From Azospira inquinata (GTDB lineage Bacteria > Pseudomonadota > Gammaproteobacteria > Burkholderiales > Rhodocyclaceae): a stretch of 64,000 nucleotides of DNA. Both the position numbers and the translations under genes were made by a program. The stretch covers positions 2,666,001 through 2,730,000 of the forward strand of contig NZ_CP064782.1 in assembly GCF_018905915.1 (NCBI RefSeq). Reading direction: 5' to 3'. The notes below the pieces were generated by a model that saw only the letters and a program-made list of their open reading frames with translations, had not been told where the DNA came from and made no database searches. Position 1 is the first letter of the stretch; each line of letters opens with the position of its first letter. Below, piece after piece: positions 9,568 through 18,640 of the stretch.

Positions 9568-11250
9568 ATGGGGCGCCAGCTGGCATCTTTGCAGGGATTG
9601 TCCGAGGCCATGGGGGAAATGGTGCAGAGCATCACGGCTCGCCGCCAGAGCCAGCCGGAAAAGGCGCTGGCGCACCTGGATCGGGCTCTGGCCCATACCC
9701 CCTTGTTCCTGCCAGCCTACATGGCCAAGGCGGAGCTGCTGCAAAGCCAGCACCGTTATGACCTGGCCCTAGCCGCCCTGAACCGTTATCTCCAGTATGT
9801 GCCGGATGAACCCCAGGCCCGGGAGCGGCGCCAGTCCCTGATCCGGGAAGGGGAAGCCTACTGGGGGGCGCAGATAGGGGCCCATGGAGAGGTGGGGGCG
9901 GCCTGGTTGTCCCGGGGGCGTTTCCGGCTGGAATTGGGGGATTATGAAGGGGCCCAGGCAGACCTGGAGCGAAGCCTGGCTTTGTCCCCGGACCAAGGGG
10001 AGGCATGGCTGGCCCTTGGCCAGGTTCTGGAAGCTCGGGGAGGGCTCCAGGCCGCCCTGGAAGCCTTGGCCCAGGCCGCCCGCCGGAATCCGGACCAGGC
10101 CTTGGCCTATCTCCATCAGAGCCGGGTACTCCGGGCCCTGAGGCGCCATCCGGAAGCCCAAGCCGCCGGGGAGCGGGGTACCGCCCTGGCCCCGGATATG
10201 GCGGCCGGATGGGCGGAATTGGCCCTGGCTTGCCTTTCCCGGGGAGATTTTCCCCGGGGCTGGGAACTCTGGGAATGGCGCTGGAAGACGGATCAGCTGC
10301 GGGGCTACCAGTTTTCCTCCCAGCCCCTGTGGCTAGGGGGGAGCCCCCTGAAGGGCAAGGTGCTGCTGCTCTGGGCGGAGCAGGGGCTGGGGGACAGCCT
10401 GCAGTTCTGCCGCTATGGGGCCGCCCTGGCGCCTTTCGCCGAGCAAATTTATCTGGCCGTCCCTTCGGGACTGGTTTCCCTGTTGGCCGCCCAGGGGTGG
10501 GGCCTTCAGGTTCTGGATATGGACGGCGCATTGCCGGATCACGATTACCAGTGTCCCTTGATGAGCCTGCCCCTGACCTGGTACCTGCTTACCGGGGAGG
10601 CCCGACCGCTGGCCTTCCCTAGCCCCTATCTTCGTGCTCCCATGGACCTGGGGGCGCGGACTTTCCCGAGCTCGAGCCAAAGCCAAAGCCAAAGCCAAAG
10701 CCAAAGCCCGTCCGGTTTGGCGGTGGAGGTCTGGTCGGCCGCCTTACCCCGTATCGGCCTGGTCTGGGCGGGGCGGCAGGTGGGGCTGGCCAATCCTTTC
10801 CGGGACATGCCCCTGTCTGCTCTGGCCCCCCTGCTGGATTTCCCGGCCCAGTGGTTTTCTCTGCAACCGTCCTTGCCCGAGGCAGACCAGAACAGTCTTT
10901 TGCTGGCCCGTTTTTGCAACGGACGCCCCCATTTCGCCGATTTTTCCCAGACTGCCGCCCTGGTGGATTCCCTGGATTTGGTCATTGCGGCCGATACGGC
11001 GGTCGCCCATCTGGCGGGAGCCCTGGGTAAGCCCTGTTGGCTCCTGCTGCGCAGTTCCGGGGAATGGCGCTGGGAAGTGGCGGCGGACCATTCCCCCTGG
11101 TATCCCAGTCTGCGCCTGTTTCGTCAAAGCCAGCTGGGGCAATGGGGGCCGGTGGTGGCCCAGGTGCTTACCGCCCTGAAAGAACGTTATCCGGCGGGGG
11201 CGCCCCAGGATCGGGGGGCTCAGTCTTCCCGGATATCCCCGTCCACGTAA
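9568..11250 (+). CDS. TPR protein with glycosyltransferase-9-like C-terminus
   Basis: A 560-residue protein. Residues about 20-240 are a run of tetratricopeptide-like helices (for example AHLDRALAHTPLFLPAYMAKAELL and AQADLERSLALSPDQGEAWLALGQVLEA). Residues about 260-540 resemble the heptosyltransferase/GT9 fold found at the end of many TPR glycosyltransferase-like proteins, with RIGLVWAGR and the DLVIAADTAVAHLAGALGKPCWLLL segment that would bind nucleotide sugar. A Ser-Gln dipeptide repeat separates the two halves of the C-terminal domain (about 369-379). GGGGAGG just before the ATG supports the start. Its last 31 bases overlap the convergent ychJ gene. The substrate is unknown. Confidence 0.8.
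   Translation: MGRQLASLQGLSEAMGEMVQSITARRQSQPEKALAHLDRALAHTPLFLPAYMAKAELLQSQHRYDLALAALNRYLQYVPDEPQARERRQSLIREGEAYWGAQIGAHGEVGAAWLSRGRFRLELGDYEGAQADLERSLALSPDQGEAWLALGQVLEARGGLQAALEALAQAARRNPDQALAYLHQSRVLRALRRHPEAQAAGERGTALAPDMAAGWAELALACLSRGDFPRGWELWEWRWKTDQLRGYQFSSQPLWLGGSPLKGKVLLLWAEQGLGDSLQFCRYGAALAPFAEQIYLAVPSGLVSLLAAQGWGLQVLDMDGALPDHDYQCPLMSLPLTWYLLTGEARPLAFPSPYLRAPMDLGARTFPSSSQSQSQSQSQSPSGLAVEVWSAALPRIGLVWAGRQVGLANPFRDMPLSALAPLLDFPAQWFSLQPSLPEADQNSLLLARFCNGRPHFADFSQTAALVDSLDLVIAADTAVAHLAGALGKPCWLLLRSSGEWRWEVAADHSPWYPSLRLFRQSQLGQWGPVVAQVLTALKERYPAGAPQDRGAQSSRISPST
10675..10708 (+). repeat. Hexanucleotide repeat AGCCAA x5 inside the TPR gene
   Basis: Five perfect copies of AGCCAA (10675-10704) plus AGCC, in frame with the gene, encode Ser-Gln repeats. 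Because the unit is six bases, copy-number change would alter linker length without shifting frame. Confidence 0.9.
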
Positions 11251-11624
11251 TACCAACGCTCCCCTATTTTGCGGAAGCGGCTGATTTCCTCCAGCCGGTG
11301 GGCTCGGCCGTTGAGTTTGTAGCGGGCCCGGTAGTGCACCTTGCCGGTTTCCCCTTCTCCGTCCCGACCTTGCTCCCGGGCCAGAATCTCCAGCCCTATC
11401 CATTGGGGGATGGGGGGGACGGCCAGATCCAGGCTGGCGGGGCGGGTATCCGGGGCCCAGGTGGCCAGTAGATAGTCCTCCAGCCCCCGGGCGTAGGCGC
11501 TGTAGCGGGAACGCATTAGGGCTTCCGGCGTGGGGGCTGGCTGGCCCCCGTGCCAGGGAGCACAGCACTCTTCATAGGTGTGGCCGGAACCACAGGGACA
11601 GACTTGGGGTTTCCGGGCTTTCAT
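11220..11624 (-). CDS. ychJ: YchJ-family SEC-C motif protein (UPF0225)
   Basis: A 134-residue protein with an N-terminal SEC-C zinc motif (CPCGSGHTYEECCAPWHGG, residues 9-27), then the conserved MRSRYSAYARG and WIGLEI/HYRARY segments of the YchJ family. The SEC-C motif binds zinc and in SecA mediates SecB and ribosome contacts; the function of YchJ itself is not established. Its ATG overlaps the stop of the PIN gene by four bases, so the two are translationally coupled. Its 3' end overlaps the convergent TPR gene by 31 bases. Confidence 0.9.
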   Translation of the reverse strand: MKARKPQVCPCGSGHTYEECCAPWHGGQPAPTPEALMRSRYSAYARGLEDYLLATWAPDTRPASLDLAVPPIPQWIGLEILAREQGRDGEGETGKVHYRARYKLNGRAHRLEEISRFRKIGERWYYVDGDIRED

Positions 11625-12100
11625 GACCCTTCCCCTTTAACCAGTTGGGCCACGGCCTGGAGGGGGGAGAGGATGAGAAATTGGGCGGGGGCCAGCTTAC
11701 GCCGGGCCAGACGCAGCACTTCCTTATCCTTGCTGATCAGCCATTGGGCCCCGCCGACCGCGGCCAGCTCGAGAAATTTCTGATCGTCCCGGTCGCGGCA
11801 GCGGGGCAGGGGGGGAATGTCCGTCACTTCCACCAGGGTTACCCGTTGCCGGTAGGCCTGAAAAATGGCCGCCTGGGCCGGTGGATCGAGGCGAAACTGG
11901 GGATAGCCCAGGACCCGGGCCAATTCGTCCAGGGTGGCCGGGCTGGACAGGCAGCGCACTCCAGTGTCTTGCAGGGCGGCGGCCAGGGGGGCTAGGGCAG
12001 ATTCCCGGAAGTGGTAGATATCCAGGACGATATTGGTATCCAGCACCCAGCTGGCCTGATTGGTGGGAGACGGCATGGGGGAGGGGAGCAAAACCCCCAT
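11621..12100 (-). CDS. PIN-domain protein (putative ribonuclease, COG1569-like)
   Basis: A 159-residue PIN-domain protein. The acidic active-site residues are visible: D21 in VLDTNIVLD, the Glu of LDELARVL, Asp in RDRDDQKFLELA and Asp in WLISKDKEVL. This layout matches the PIN group often annotated as a toxin component, but no antitoxin-like gene is adjacent; the neighbour is ychJ, overlapping by four bases. It may therefore be a housekeeping nuclease. The start is uncertain between the first ATG (12100) and an ATG eight codons later. Confidence 0.8.
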   Translation of the reverse strand: MGVLLPSPMPSPTNQASWVLDTNIVLDIYHFRESALAPLAAALQDTGVRCLSSPATLDELARVLGYPQFRLDPPAQAAIFQAYRQRVTLVEVTDIPPLPRCRDRDDQKFLELAAVGGAQWLISKDKEVLRLARRKLAPAQFLILSPLQAVAQLVKGEGS

Positions 12101-12241
12101 TTTACCCGTTGGGGACGTGAAGCCCAGGAAACCCCTGTCCGGATGCCCAGGCGCTTGGGCTTCCCTGGCTGTTTTCTTGAGCTTTTCCGGTGCGGGATTT
12201 CCTTCTCCGGGCCCCAGGAAGGGGGACCGGGATGGCCGGAT

Positions 12242-13108
12242 TTATTTGGAGTGGGGCTCCAGGGGGGAAATCATCTCCCGGCTTAAGGCCTGGGTCAGGC
12301 CTTCCAGCTCCCTTTCCGGGGAGGACGTTGAACTGGGCGCCTCCGCCACTTCGGCGGCGCTGGCGGTAACGGGGGCATTGCCCCAGGTGATGAGTTCCAG
12401 CCGCCCGTCCAGGTGTTCCACGATGCCGGTGCAGGAATCCACCCAGTCTCCGCAGTTGATGTAGAGCACCTCCTCCACTTGGCGCAGGGCGGCCCAGTGG
12501 ATGTGGCCGCAGACCACCCCATCCAGCTGGCGCTCCTTGACGGCCCGCACCACCGAATCTTCGAAATTGAAGATGAAATTGATGGCGGTCTTTACCTTGC
12601 GCTTGGCGTAACCGGCCAGGGACCAGTAGCCGGTGAGGCCCAGGCGGCGGCGGAACCAGGACAGGCTGGTATTGATGCGCACCAGCAGGTTGTAAGCCAT
12701 GTCCCCCAGCACCGCCACCCAGCGGTGGTAGCGGGTGACCTGATCGAATTCATCCCCGTGGACCAGCAGCAGGCGTTTGCCGTCGGCGGTGACGTGGATG
12801 TGTTCGTTTTGCACCCGGATGCCGCCGAAATCCAGGCCGTCGTGGGCCCGCAGGGCCTCATCGTGATTACCGGGAATAAGCATGACCTGACCGCCGTGGC
12901 GGGCCCGGCGGAGGATTTTCTGGACCACGGTGTTCTGGGCGGGGGTCCAGTAAATGCCCCGGCTCATGGACCAGAAATCCACGATGTCGCCGATCAGGTA
13001 AAGATGTTCGGAAGGATGTTCCCGCAGGAAATCCAGTAGCCGGTCCGCCTGGCAGGCCCGGGTGCCCAGGTGGACGTCAGAAATGAAGATGGCGCGTACT
13101 TGAACCAT
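12242..13108 (-). CDS. LpxH-like metallophosphoesterase (UDP-2,3-diacylglucosamine diphosphatase family)
   Basis: A 288-residue calcineurin-like phosphoesterase with all metal-binding blocks: DVHLG (residues 10-14), GDIVDFW, GNHD, HGDEFD and GHIH. This pattern and the COG2908-like body suggest hydrolysis of UDP-2,3-diacylglucosamine in lipid A synthesis or a close paralogue of that enzyme. It is longer than E. coli LpxH by about 45 residues, mostly a low-complexity Ala/Ser/Glu C-terminus. It is a single gene with the ATG at 13108. True LpxH versus a paralogue cannot be settled from the window. Confidence 0.8.
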   Translation of the reverse strand: MVQVRAIFISDVHLGTRACQADRLLDFLREHPSEHLYLIGDIVDFWSMSRGIYWTPAQNTVVQKILRRARHGGQVMLIPGNHDEALRAHDGLDFGGIRVQNEHIHVTADGKRLLLVHGDEFDQVTRYHRWVAVLGDMAYNLLVRINTSLSWFRRRLGLTGYWSLAGYAKRKVKTAINFIFNFEDSVVRAVKERQLDGVVCGHIHWAALRQVEEVLYINCGDWVDSCTGIVEHLDGRLELITWGNAPVTASAAEVAEAPSSTSSPERELEGLTQALSREMISPLEPHSK

Positions 13109-13274
13109 GATTGGGCGCCAAGCTTAGGCCCCCTGTGTGACGGCCGTATGAAGGGGCCCAGGGAATCCCGGGGGCGGATTTTTCCTCAGAAAGCGGGAAA
13201 AGTCGCCGGGGCCGGGCTGGTGCGGCGTCCTTGGCGCCAGGTTAAAGGGGGGGACTGCCGGGCGCCGCCGTCCC

Positions 13275-14399
13275 CTATACCCCCAGGGTCTGGCACACCG
13301 CTTCCCCCAGGGCCAGGGAGGCGGTAAGGCCTGGGGATTCAATACCGAAGAGATTTACCAGCCCGGGGACCCCGTGGTGGGCCGGGCCCTGGAGCTGAAA
13401 GTCGGCCCAGGCCCCGGGGGCGGCGATTTTGGGGCGAACGCCGCTGTAGGCCGGTTGCAGGGCTCCCTCCGCCAGCCCCGGCCAGTATTTGCGCACCTCT
13501 CCGTAAAAGGACTGGGCCCGCTCGGGAGCCACCCCGTAATCCAGATGCCCGGGATCGGCGCCGGGTAGCCATTCCACATCCGGCCCGAAACGGGCCTGGC
13601 CCCCCAGGTCCAGGGTCAGATGAACCCCCAGGCCCCCGGGCTCGGGCAGGGGATAGATAAGGTGGGAAAAGGGGGGGCGGCCACTCAGGCTGTAATAATT
13701 GCCCTTGGCGTAATGGGGGGCGGGCAGGGGGCCGGGAAAGCCTCGCCAGGCCCGGGCCACCTGGGTGGCCTGGAGTCCGGCGGCATTAATAACCAGCTCC
13801 CCGGCCAGGGCCATGGTTGCCCCCTCGCTGCCTTCCTCCCCCACCTGGAGGGCCAGCCGCTTGCCGTCCCAGTCTCCCCCCAGCACTGGGCTGTGGCAGA
13901 CCAGGGTGGCGCCCCCCGCTTCCCCTTCCCCCAGTAGGGCCAGCATCAAACCATGGCTATCCACAATGCCCGTGCTGGGGCAGAGGAGGGCCGCCGTGCA
14001 GTGCAGGGCGGGCTCCAAGGCCTGGGCCTCCGGGCCGGAGAGGCGCTCCAGATCGGTGACCCCGTTGGCCAGCCCCTGGGCGTGGAGCTGTTCCAGGCGC
14101 CGCTCGCCCTCCCGGTCCGTGGCCACGATGAGCTTGCCGCAACGCCGGTGTCCGATCCCGTGGCTGGCGCAAAAATCGTAAAGCAGCTCCCGACCCTGGA
14201 CGCAGAGCTGGGCCTTGAGGGAACCAGGGGGATAGTAGATGCCGCAGTGGATCACCTCGCTGTTTCGGGCGCTGGTCTCCTGGCCAAAGGCGCCGTGCTG
14301 TTCCAGGATGAGGGGGGGGATGCCCCGCCTGGCCAGGGCCCGGGCGCAGGCCAGGCCGACAACGCCGGCACCGATGACGATGGCGGGAACGGTTTCCAT
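13275..14399 (-). CDS. FAD-dependent oxidoreductase, L-2-hydroxyglutarate oxidase-like
   Basis: A 374-residue DAO-family flavoprotein. The N-terminal Rossmann motif is [20 protein letters not shown], followed by the [20 protein letters not shown] signature typical of L-2-hydroxyglutarate oxidase/dehydrogenase relatives. The C-terminus [19 protein letters not shown] closes the FAD site. It probably oxidises an L-2-hydroxy acid and passes electrons to quinone or oxygen. [10 protein letters not shown] at 14399 is the preferred start; an ATG ten codons upstream ([10 protein letters not shown]) is also possible. It is divergent from the GspE-like gene. Confidence 0.85.
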   Translation of the reverse strand: METVPAIVIGAGVVGLACARALARRGIPPLILEQHGAFGQETSARNSEVIHCGIYYPPGSLKAQLCVQGRELLYDFCASHGIGHRRCGKLIVATDREGERRLEQLHAQGLANGVTDLERLSGPEAQALEPALHCTAALLCPSTGIVDSHGLMLALLGEGEAGGATLVCHSPVLGGDWDGKRLALQVGEEGSEGATMALAGELVINAAGLQATQVARAWRGFPGPLPAPHYAKGNYYSLSGRPPFSHLIYPLPEPGGLGVHLTLDLGGQARFGPDVEWLPGADPGHLDYGVAPERAQSFYGEVRKYWPGLAEGALQPAYSGVRPKIAAPGAWADFQLQGPAHHGVPGLVNLFGIESPGLTASLALGEAVCQTLGV

Positions 14400-14488
14400 G
14401 GGGAGTCCGGGGGAAAGGGAAGGCCTCATTTTAACGCCACCCTGCTTCCCGGCTGGCCTGGGGACGGCCGGGAAAAGACCCTGGCGCG

Positions 14489-14517
14489 TTGAGGCCCCCC
14501 GGGGGGCGCGGTATAGT
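14489..14517 (+). promoter_or_regulatory. Sigma-70 type promoter for the GspE-like gene
   Basis: TTGAGG (14489-14494), a 17-base spacer and TATAGT (14512-14517). Transcription would start near 14524, about 33 bases before the ATG at 14557. Confidence 0.55.
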
Positions 14518-14556
14518 GCGGCATTCCCATGCTGCCCGAATGGCTTAAAGACGACC

Positions 14557-16341
14557 ATGCCCGAAGTCCTGATGGATCACCGCCTGACCTTGACCGAAGT
14601 GCTGAAATTGCTGGTGGCGGACCATTGGGTGTCCAGTTCGGAGGCCAAGGCTCTGTCGGCGGAGCGCAAGCTCTATCGGGGAGATGCCCATCCCCTGGTG
14701 GTGATCGGGGAGCAGCAGTGGAAAAGCCTCCAGCCCCCCCATGCGGTGCTGACCACGGAGGTGCTCACCGAGTGGCTGGCGGACAAGGCGGATCTGGAAT
14801 ATCTGCACATTGATCCCCTGAAAATCGACTTTTCCTCCGTCACCGATGTGATGTCCAGCGCCTACGCCGGGCGCTTCAAGATTCTGCCCGTGGGGGTGAC
14901 GGCCAGCGAAGTGGTGGTGGCCACCGCCGAACCCTTCATGCGGGAATGGGAAAAGGAAATGCAGCCCATCCTGCGCAAGGATATTCGCCGGGTGGTGGCC
15001 AATCCGGTGGATATCGCCCGCTATCTGGTGGAGTTTTACAACCTGGCCCGGTCGGTGAAAAAGGCCAACCGGTCCGGCGGGGAAAAATCCGGCCTGTCTT
15101 CCTTTGAGCAACTGGTGGAACTGGGCCGGGGCAACCGCCAGTTCGATGCCAACGACCAGCACATCGTCCATATTGTGGATTGGCTCTGGCAGTACGCCTT
15201 CGAGCAACGGGCCTCGGATATCCACCTGGAGCCCCGGCGGGACGTGGGCATTGTGCGCTTCCGCATCGACGGGGTGCTGCATCAGGTGTACCAGATTCCC
15301 ATGGCGGTGCTCACCGCCATGACCAGCCGCATCAAGCTCCTGGGGCGCATGGACGTGATCGAAAAGCGCCGTCCCCAGGACGGCCGGGTAAAGACCCGGA
15401 TGCCCGACGGCCAGGAGGTAGAACTGCGCCTTTCTACCCTGCCCACGGCCTTTGGGGAAAAGCTGGTGATGCGGATTTTCGATCCGGAAGTGCTGGTGCG
15501 GGATTTTTCCGAACTGGGTTTTTCCGACGAGGACCGGCTGCGTTGGCGCCAGATGACCGGCCACCCCAACGGCATTATCCTAGTCACCGGCCCCACGGGG
15601 TCGGGGAAGACCACCACCCTTTATTCCACCCTGAAGGCCCTGGCTACCCCGGAGGTGAATGTCTGCACCATCGAGGACCCCATCGAAATGGTGGAGCCCG
15701 CCTTTAACCAGATGCAGGTGCAGCACGCCATTGACCTGGGCTTTGCCGACGGGGTGCGGGCCCTGATGCGCCAGGACCCGGACATCATCATGGTGGGGGA
15801 AATCCGGGATCTGGAAACGGCGGACATGGCCATCCAGGCGGCTCTGACGGGCCACCTGGTGCTCTCCACCCTGCACACCAACGATGCCCCTTCCGCCATT
15901 ACCCGGCTGCTGGACCTGGGCCTGCCCCCCTATCTGATCAACGCCACCCTGCTGGGGGTCATGGCCCAGCGCTTGGTGCGTACCCTTTGCCCCCATTGCA
16001 AACAGTCCGTGCCCATGAGCGAAACGGACGTGGCCACCTGGAATGCCCTGGTGTCCCCCTGGAAATCCCGTCGTCCGGCTCACATCCACCAGCCTGTGGG
16101 CTGTCTGGAATGCCGCATGACCGGCTACATGGGCCGGGTGGGGCTCTATGAACTGCTGCCCCTGACCCCGGAACTCAAGCATCTGATCCATCCCGATGCG
16201 GATGTGGCCAAAATCCGGGATCAGGCTTACCGCCAGGGCATGAAGCCCCTGCGGATTTCCGGGGCCATGAAGGTGGCGGCGGGCATTACCACCCTGGAAG
16301 AGGTGGTGAAGGTGGCGCCCCCCGCCGTTCAGCCCGAATAG
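14557..16341 (+). CDS. GspE/PilB-family secretion ATPase
   Basis: A 594-residue type II/IV secretion-type ATPase. An N-terminal GspE_N-like domain (about residues 1-160) is followed by the ATPase core with Walker [10 protein letters not shown] (about 346-354), the Asp box, Walker [22 protein letters not shown] and the His box [16 protein letters not shown] zinc tetracysteine follows (CPHC and CLEC, about 480-515). No other pilus or secretion gene is adjacent, so its machine is elsewhere. It is a complete ATPase rather than PilT because it has the N-domain and the zinc motif. Start is ATG 14557 ([10 protein letters not shown]). Confidence 0.9.
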   Translation: MPEVLMDHRLTLTEVLKLLVADHWVSSSEAKALSAERKLYRGDAHPLVVIGEQQWKSLQPPHAVLTTEVLTEWLADKADLEYLHIDPLKIDFSSVTDVMSSAYAGRFKILPVGVTASEVVVATAEPFMREWEKEMQPILRKDIRRVVANPVDIARYLVEFYNLARSVKKANRSGGEKSGLSSFEQLVELGRGNRQFDANDQHIVHIVDWLWQYAFEQRASDIHLEPRRDVGIVRFRIDGVLHQVYQIPMAVLTAMTSRIKLLGRMDVIEKRRPQDGRVKTRMPDGQEVELRLSTLPTAFGEKLVMRIFDPEVLVRDFSELGFSDEDRLRWRQMTGHPNGIILVTGPTGSGKTTTLYSTLKALATPEVNVCTIEDPIEMVEPAFNQMQVQHAIDLGFADGVRALMRQDPDIIMVGEIRDLETADMAIQAALTGHLVLSTLHTNDAPSAITRLLDLGLPPYLINATLLGVMAQRLVRTLCPHCKQSVPMSETDVATWNALVSPWKSRRPAHIHQPVGCLECRMTGYMGRVGLYELLPLTPELKHLIHPDADVAKIRDQAYRQGMKPLRISGAMKVAAGITTLEEVVKVAPPAVQPE

Positions 16342-16471
16342 GGCGGTTAGGCCAAGGGGGCGGCGGGCCGGACTTGGCCGAAAGGGCCGCGTTAGGGGCT
16401 CCTGAACCTACCGATCCCGCCTGGTTCCTGCTGTGGCAAAGGGCCGCAAGGGAGGGGAAAGGGCTGTTTTC

Positions 16472-16512
16472 TTGACCGGGATCAAGAAAGCTCGAGCCTT
16501 GACGGGGAAAAT
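16472..16512 (+). promoter_or_regulatory. FNR/ANR box and class II-type promoter
   Basis: TTGACCGGGATCAA at 16472-16485 fits the FNR/ANR consensus TTGAY-N4-ATCAA. A GAAAAT hexamer at 16507-16512 would give a start near 16519, placing the box centre about 41 bases upstream, the class II activator position. It precedes the di-iron protein gene at 16578. Confidence 0.7.
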
Positions 16513-16577
16513 AGCGGCCCGTATGCCGAAAGTACTGGTATCGGTCCCCGGTTTCCCCTTTCCCCCGAGAGATTCCC

Positions 16578-17357
16578 ATGGCTGTTGAGCTTTACAACGA
16601 CGGCAAGCACGTCTGCCTTGCCTTCTACGACCTGATCGACGACGACCAGGACAATGTGGTCCAGTCCAACCAGTTCCTCATTGCGGACAATGGCCACGGC
16701 GCCCTGATCGACCCGGGCGGCAATATGACCTATTCCGGGCTGCTCATGGGCATGCAGAAATATTTCTCCTCCCGGGATCTGGACCTGCTCCTGGCCTCCC
16801 ATGCGGACCCGGACATTATCGCTTCGGTGAATAAGTGGTTCGTGGCCTCCCACTGCAAGGTCATGATTTCCAATCTATGGATTCGTTTCGTCCCCCACTT
16901 CACCACGGGCCGGGACATTAGCGGCCGGGTCATCGGCATTCCGGACCGGGGCGCAGAAATTCCCCTGGGCAACTGTAAGCTGCAAGCCCTGCCGGCCCAC
17001 TTCCTCCACGCCGAAGGTAATTTCCAGTTCTACGATCCGGTCTCCAAGATTCTCTTTTCCGGGGATCTGGGCACCTCCATCGTGACCCAGAAGGAAGCCC
17101 TGGAACCGGTGACGGACTTCGACGCCCATCTGCTCAAGATGCAGGGTTTCCATCACCGCTACATCGTTTCCAACAAAATCTGCCGTTACTGGGCGGCCAT
17201 GGTCCGGCCCCTGGACATTGAAATGATCGTGCCCCAGCACGGCTGCCGTTTTGAAGGCAAGGAAATGGTCAAACGCTTCATCGACTGGGTGGAAGGCCTG
17301 GAGTGCGGGGTGGATCTGATGAACCAGTCCGATTATTCTCTGCCCGGCCTGCTCTGA
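16578..17357 (+). CDS. Oxygen-binding di-iron protein-like metallo-beta-lactamase-fold protein
   Basis: A 259-residue cytosolic protein with the metallo-beta-lactamase fold of flavodiiron/ODP proteins and no flavodoxin domain. Probable ligands are H75-x-D77-x-D79 (SHADPD), H141 or H144 (PAHFLH), D163 (SGDLGTS) and H221 (PQHG). The first motif differs from the usual HxExDH of flavodiiron proteins: Asp replaces Glu, and the last His is Ile. Related proteins bind or reduce oxygen and can act as oxygen sensors. A strong FNR box lies upstream and a strong terminator follows, so it is a single, probably microaerobically induced gene. Catalysis versus sensing cannot be decided here. Confidence 0.82.
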   Translation: MAVELYNDGKHVCLAFYDLIDDDQDNVVQSNQFLIADNGHGALIDPGGNMTYSGLLMGMQKYFSSRDLDLLLASHADPDIIASVNKWFVASHCKVMISNLWIRFVPHFTTGRDISGRVIGIPDRGAEIPLGNCKLQALPAHFLHAEGNFQFYDPVSKILFSGDLGTSIVTQKEALEPVTDFDAHLLKMQGFHHRYIVSNKICRYWAAMVRPLDIEMIVPQHGCRFEGKEMVKRFIDWVEGLECGVDLMNQSDYSLPGLL

Positions 17358-17373
17358 TCGGGGCGGGTTTCCC

Positions 17374-17404
17374 AAAAAGCCGGACCTCAGGTCCGGCTTT
17401 TTTA
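17374..17404 (+). terminator. Rho-independent terminator
   Basis: AAAAAGCCGGAC, loop CTCAG, GTCCGGC and a run of Ts. It ends the di-iron protein gene and, being A/T flanked on both sides, could also serve the opposite strand, where the CoxE-like gene ends at 17474. Confidence 0.9.
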
Positions 17405-17473
17405 TGGGTGTTGGCCGGATGTGGGTGGTAGCCGGGTGTTTTCCCTGGCCAGTTACAGCGTTTCGCCTCCGGC

Positions 17474-18640
17474 CTATTTCAGGCAGCGGATGGCGGCTTC
17501 CAGGCCCGCCGGGCTCAAGGGAAACATGCGTTGCCCCAGCAGCTGCCGGATGAGCCGGTTGGACGGGTGGAAAGACCAGTATTCCGGGGGCTCCGGATTT
17601 AGCCAGACGGCCCGTGGATAGGCGTTTAACAGACGCTGGAGCCAGACCTGACCCGCTTCCGGGTTCAGATGTTCCACGCTGCCATGGGGATGGGTGAGTT
17701 CGTAGGGGCTCATGGCCCCGTCCCCCACAAAGATGAGCCGGTAATCCGGGCCGTAGGTGTGGATCAGGTCCAGGGTGGCCAGGCCCTGGTCCCGGCGCCG
17801 CCGATTGTCCCGCCACAGTCTTTCATAGACGCAGTTGTGGAAGTAGAAATGCTCCAGGTGCTTGAATTCCAGGCGGCAGGCGGAAAACAGGGCGGCGCAG
17901 CGGGCCACGTGGGCGTCCATGGAGCCTCCCACATCCAGGCAGAGGAGAACCTTGACCCCATTGCGCCGTACCGGCCGCAGGCGAATATCCAGCAGGCCAC
18001 CCTGGCGGGCCGTGCCCTTGAGGGTGGCGTCCATATCCAGTTCTTCCGCCGCCCCTTCCCGGGCGAAGCGGCGCAGCCGACGCAGGGCCAGCTGGAGATT
18101 CCGGTTATCCAGTTCGACCTGATCGTCCAGATTGCGGAACTCCCGCTTTTCCCAGACCTTCACCGCCTGGCCCTGGCCCCCCGGGCCGCCGATGCGCACC
18201 CCTTCTGGATGGTAGCCACCGTGGCCAAAGGGGGAAGTGCCGCCGGTGCCGATCCACTTGGCGCCCCCGGCGTGGCGTGCCTTCTGTTCTGCCAGACGCT
18301 GGGCTAGGGTGGCCATGAGCCGTTCCCAGCCTAGTTTTTCCAGGCGTGCCTTGTCCGCCTCCGAGAGGAGGCGTTGCCCCGCCAGCCTCAGCCAGTCTTC
18401 CGGCAGTTCCCGTTCCAAGCCCGCCGCCTGGGTGGTGGCTTTGAAATAGCTGGCGAAGGCCTGATCAAAGCGGTCATAGCGGCTTTCGTCCTTTACCAGG
18501 CAAAGCCGGGCCAGGTGGTAGAAATCTTCCAGCCCCGGGGGGATGAGCCGGGCTTCCAGGGCCGCCAGCAGGGTCAGGAGTTCGGTGGTGGAGACGGGCA
18601 GGCCCTGGCGCCGCAGGTGGAGAAGAAAGTCAGTCAGCAT
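17474..18640 (-). CDS. CoxE-like von Willebrand factor A protein
   Basis: A 388-residue VWA protein of the CoxE group. The N-terminal 220 residues are helical, and a VWA domain at about 225-380 has the MIDAS-type DVGGSM (D-x-G-x-S). A Gly-rich patch (GGTSPFGHGGYHPEG) sits in the middle. CoxE-like proteins pair with MoxR AAA+ ATPases in metal-centre maturation or complex assembly. The MoxR partner is present, but the gene between them is a sensor cyclase, whose last 11 bases overlap this start. The client protein is unknown. Confidence 0.87.
   Translation of the reverse strand: MLTDFLLHLRRQGLPVSTTELLTLLAALEARLIPPGLEDFYHLARLCLVKDESRYDRFDQAFASYFKATTQAAGLERELPEDWLRLAGQRLLSEADKARLEKLGWERLMATLAQRLAEQKARHAGGAKWIGTGGTSPFGHGGYHPEGVRIGGPGGQGQAVKVWEKREFRNLDDQVELDNRNLQLALRRLRRFAREGAAEELDMDATLKGTARQGGLLDIRLRPVRRNGVKVLLCLDVGGSMDAHVARCAALFSACRLEFKHLEHFYFHNCVYERLWRDNRRRRDQGLATLDLIHTYGPDYRLIFVGDGAMSPYELTHPHGSVEHLNPEAGQVWLQRLLNAYPRAVWLNPEPPEYWSFHPSNRLIRQLLGQRMFPLSPAGLEAAIRCLK

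Noticed and set aside
11621..12100. A PIN toxin-antitoxin module
   Set aside because: No small antitoxin gene lies before or after it; the coupled neighbour is ychJ.
14557..16341. PilT-type retraction ATPase
   Set aside because: It has the GspE_N domain and the zinc tetracysteine of GspE/PilB assembly ATPases, which PilT lacks.
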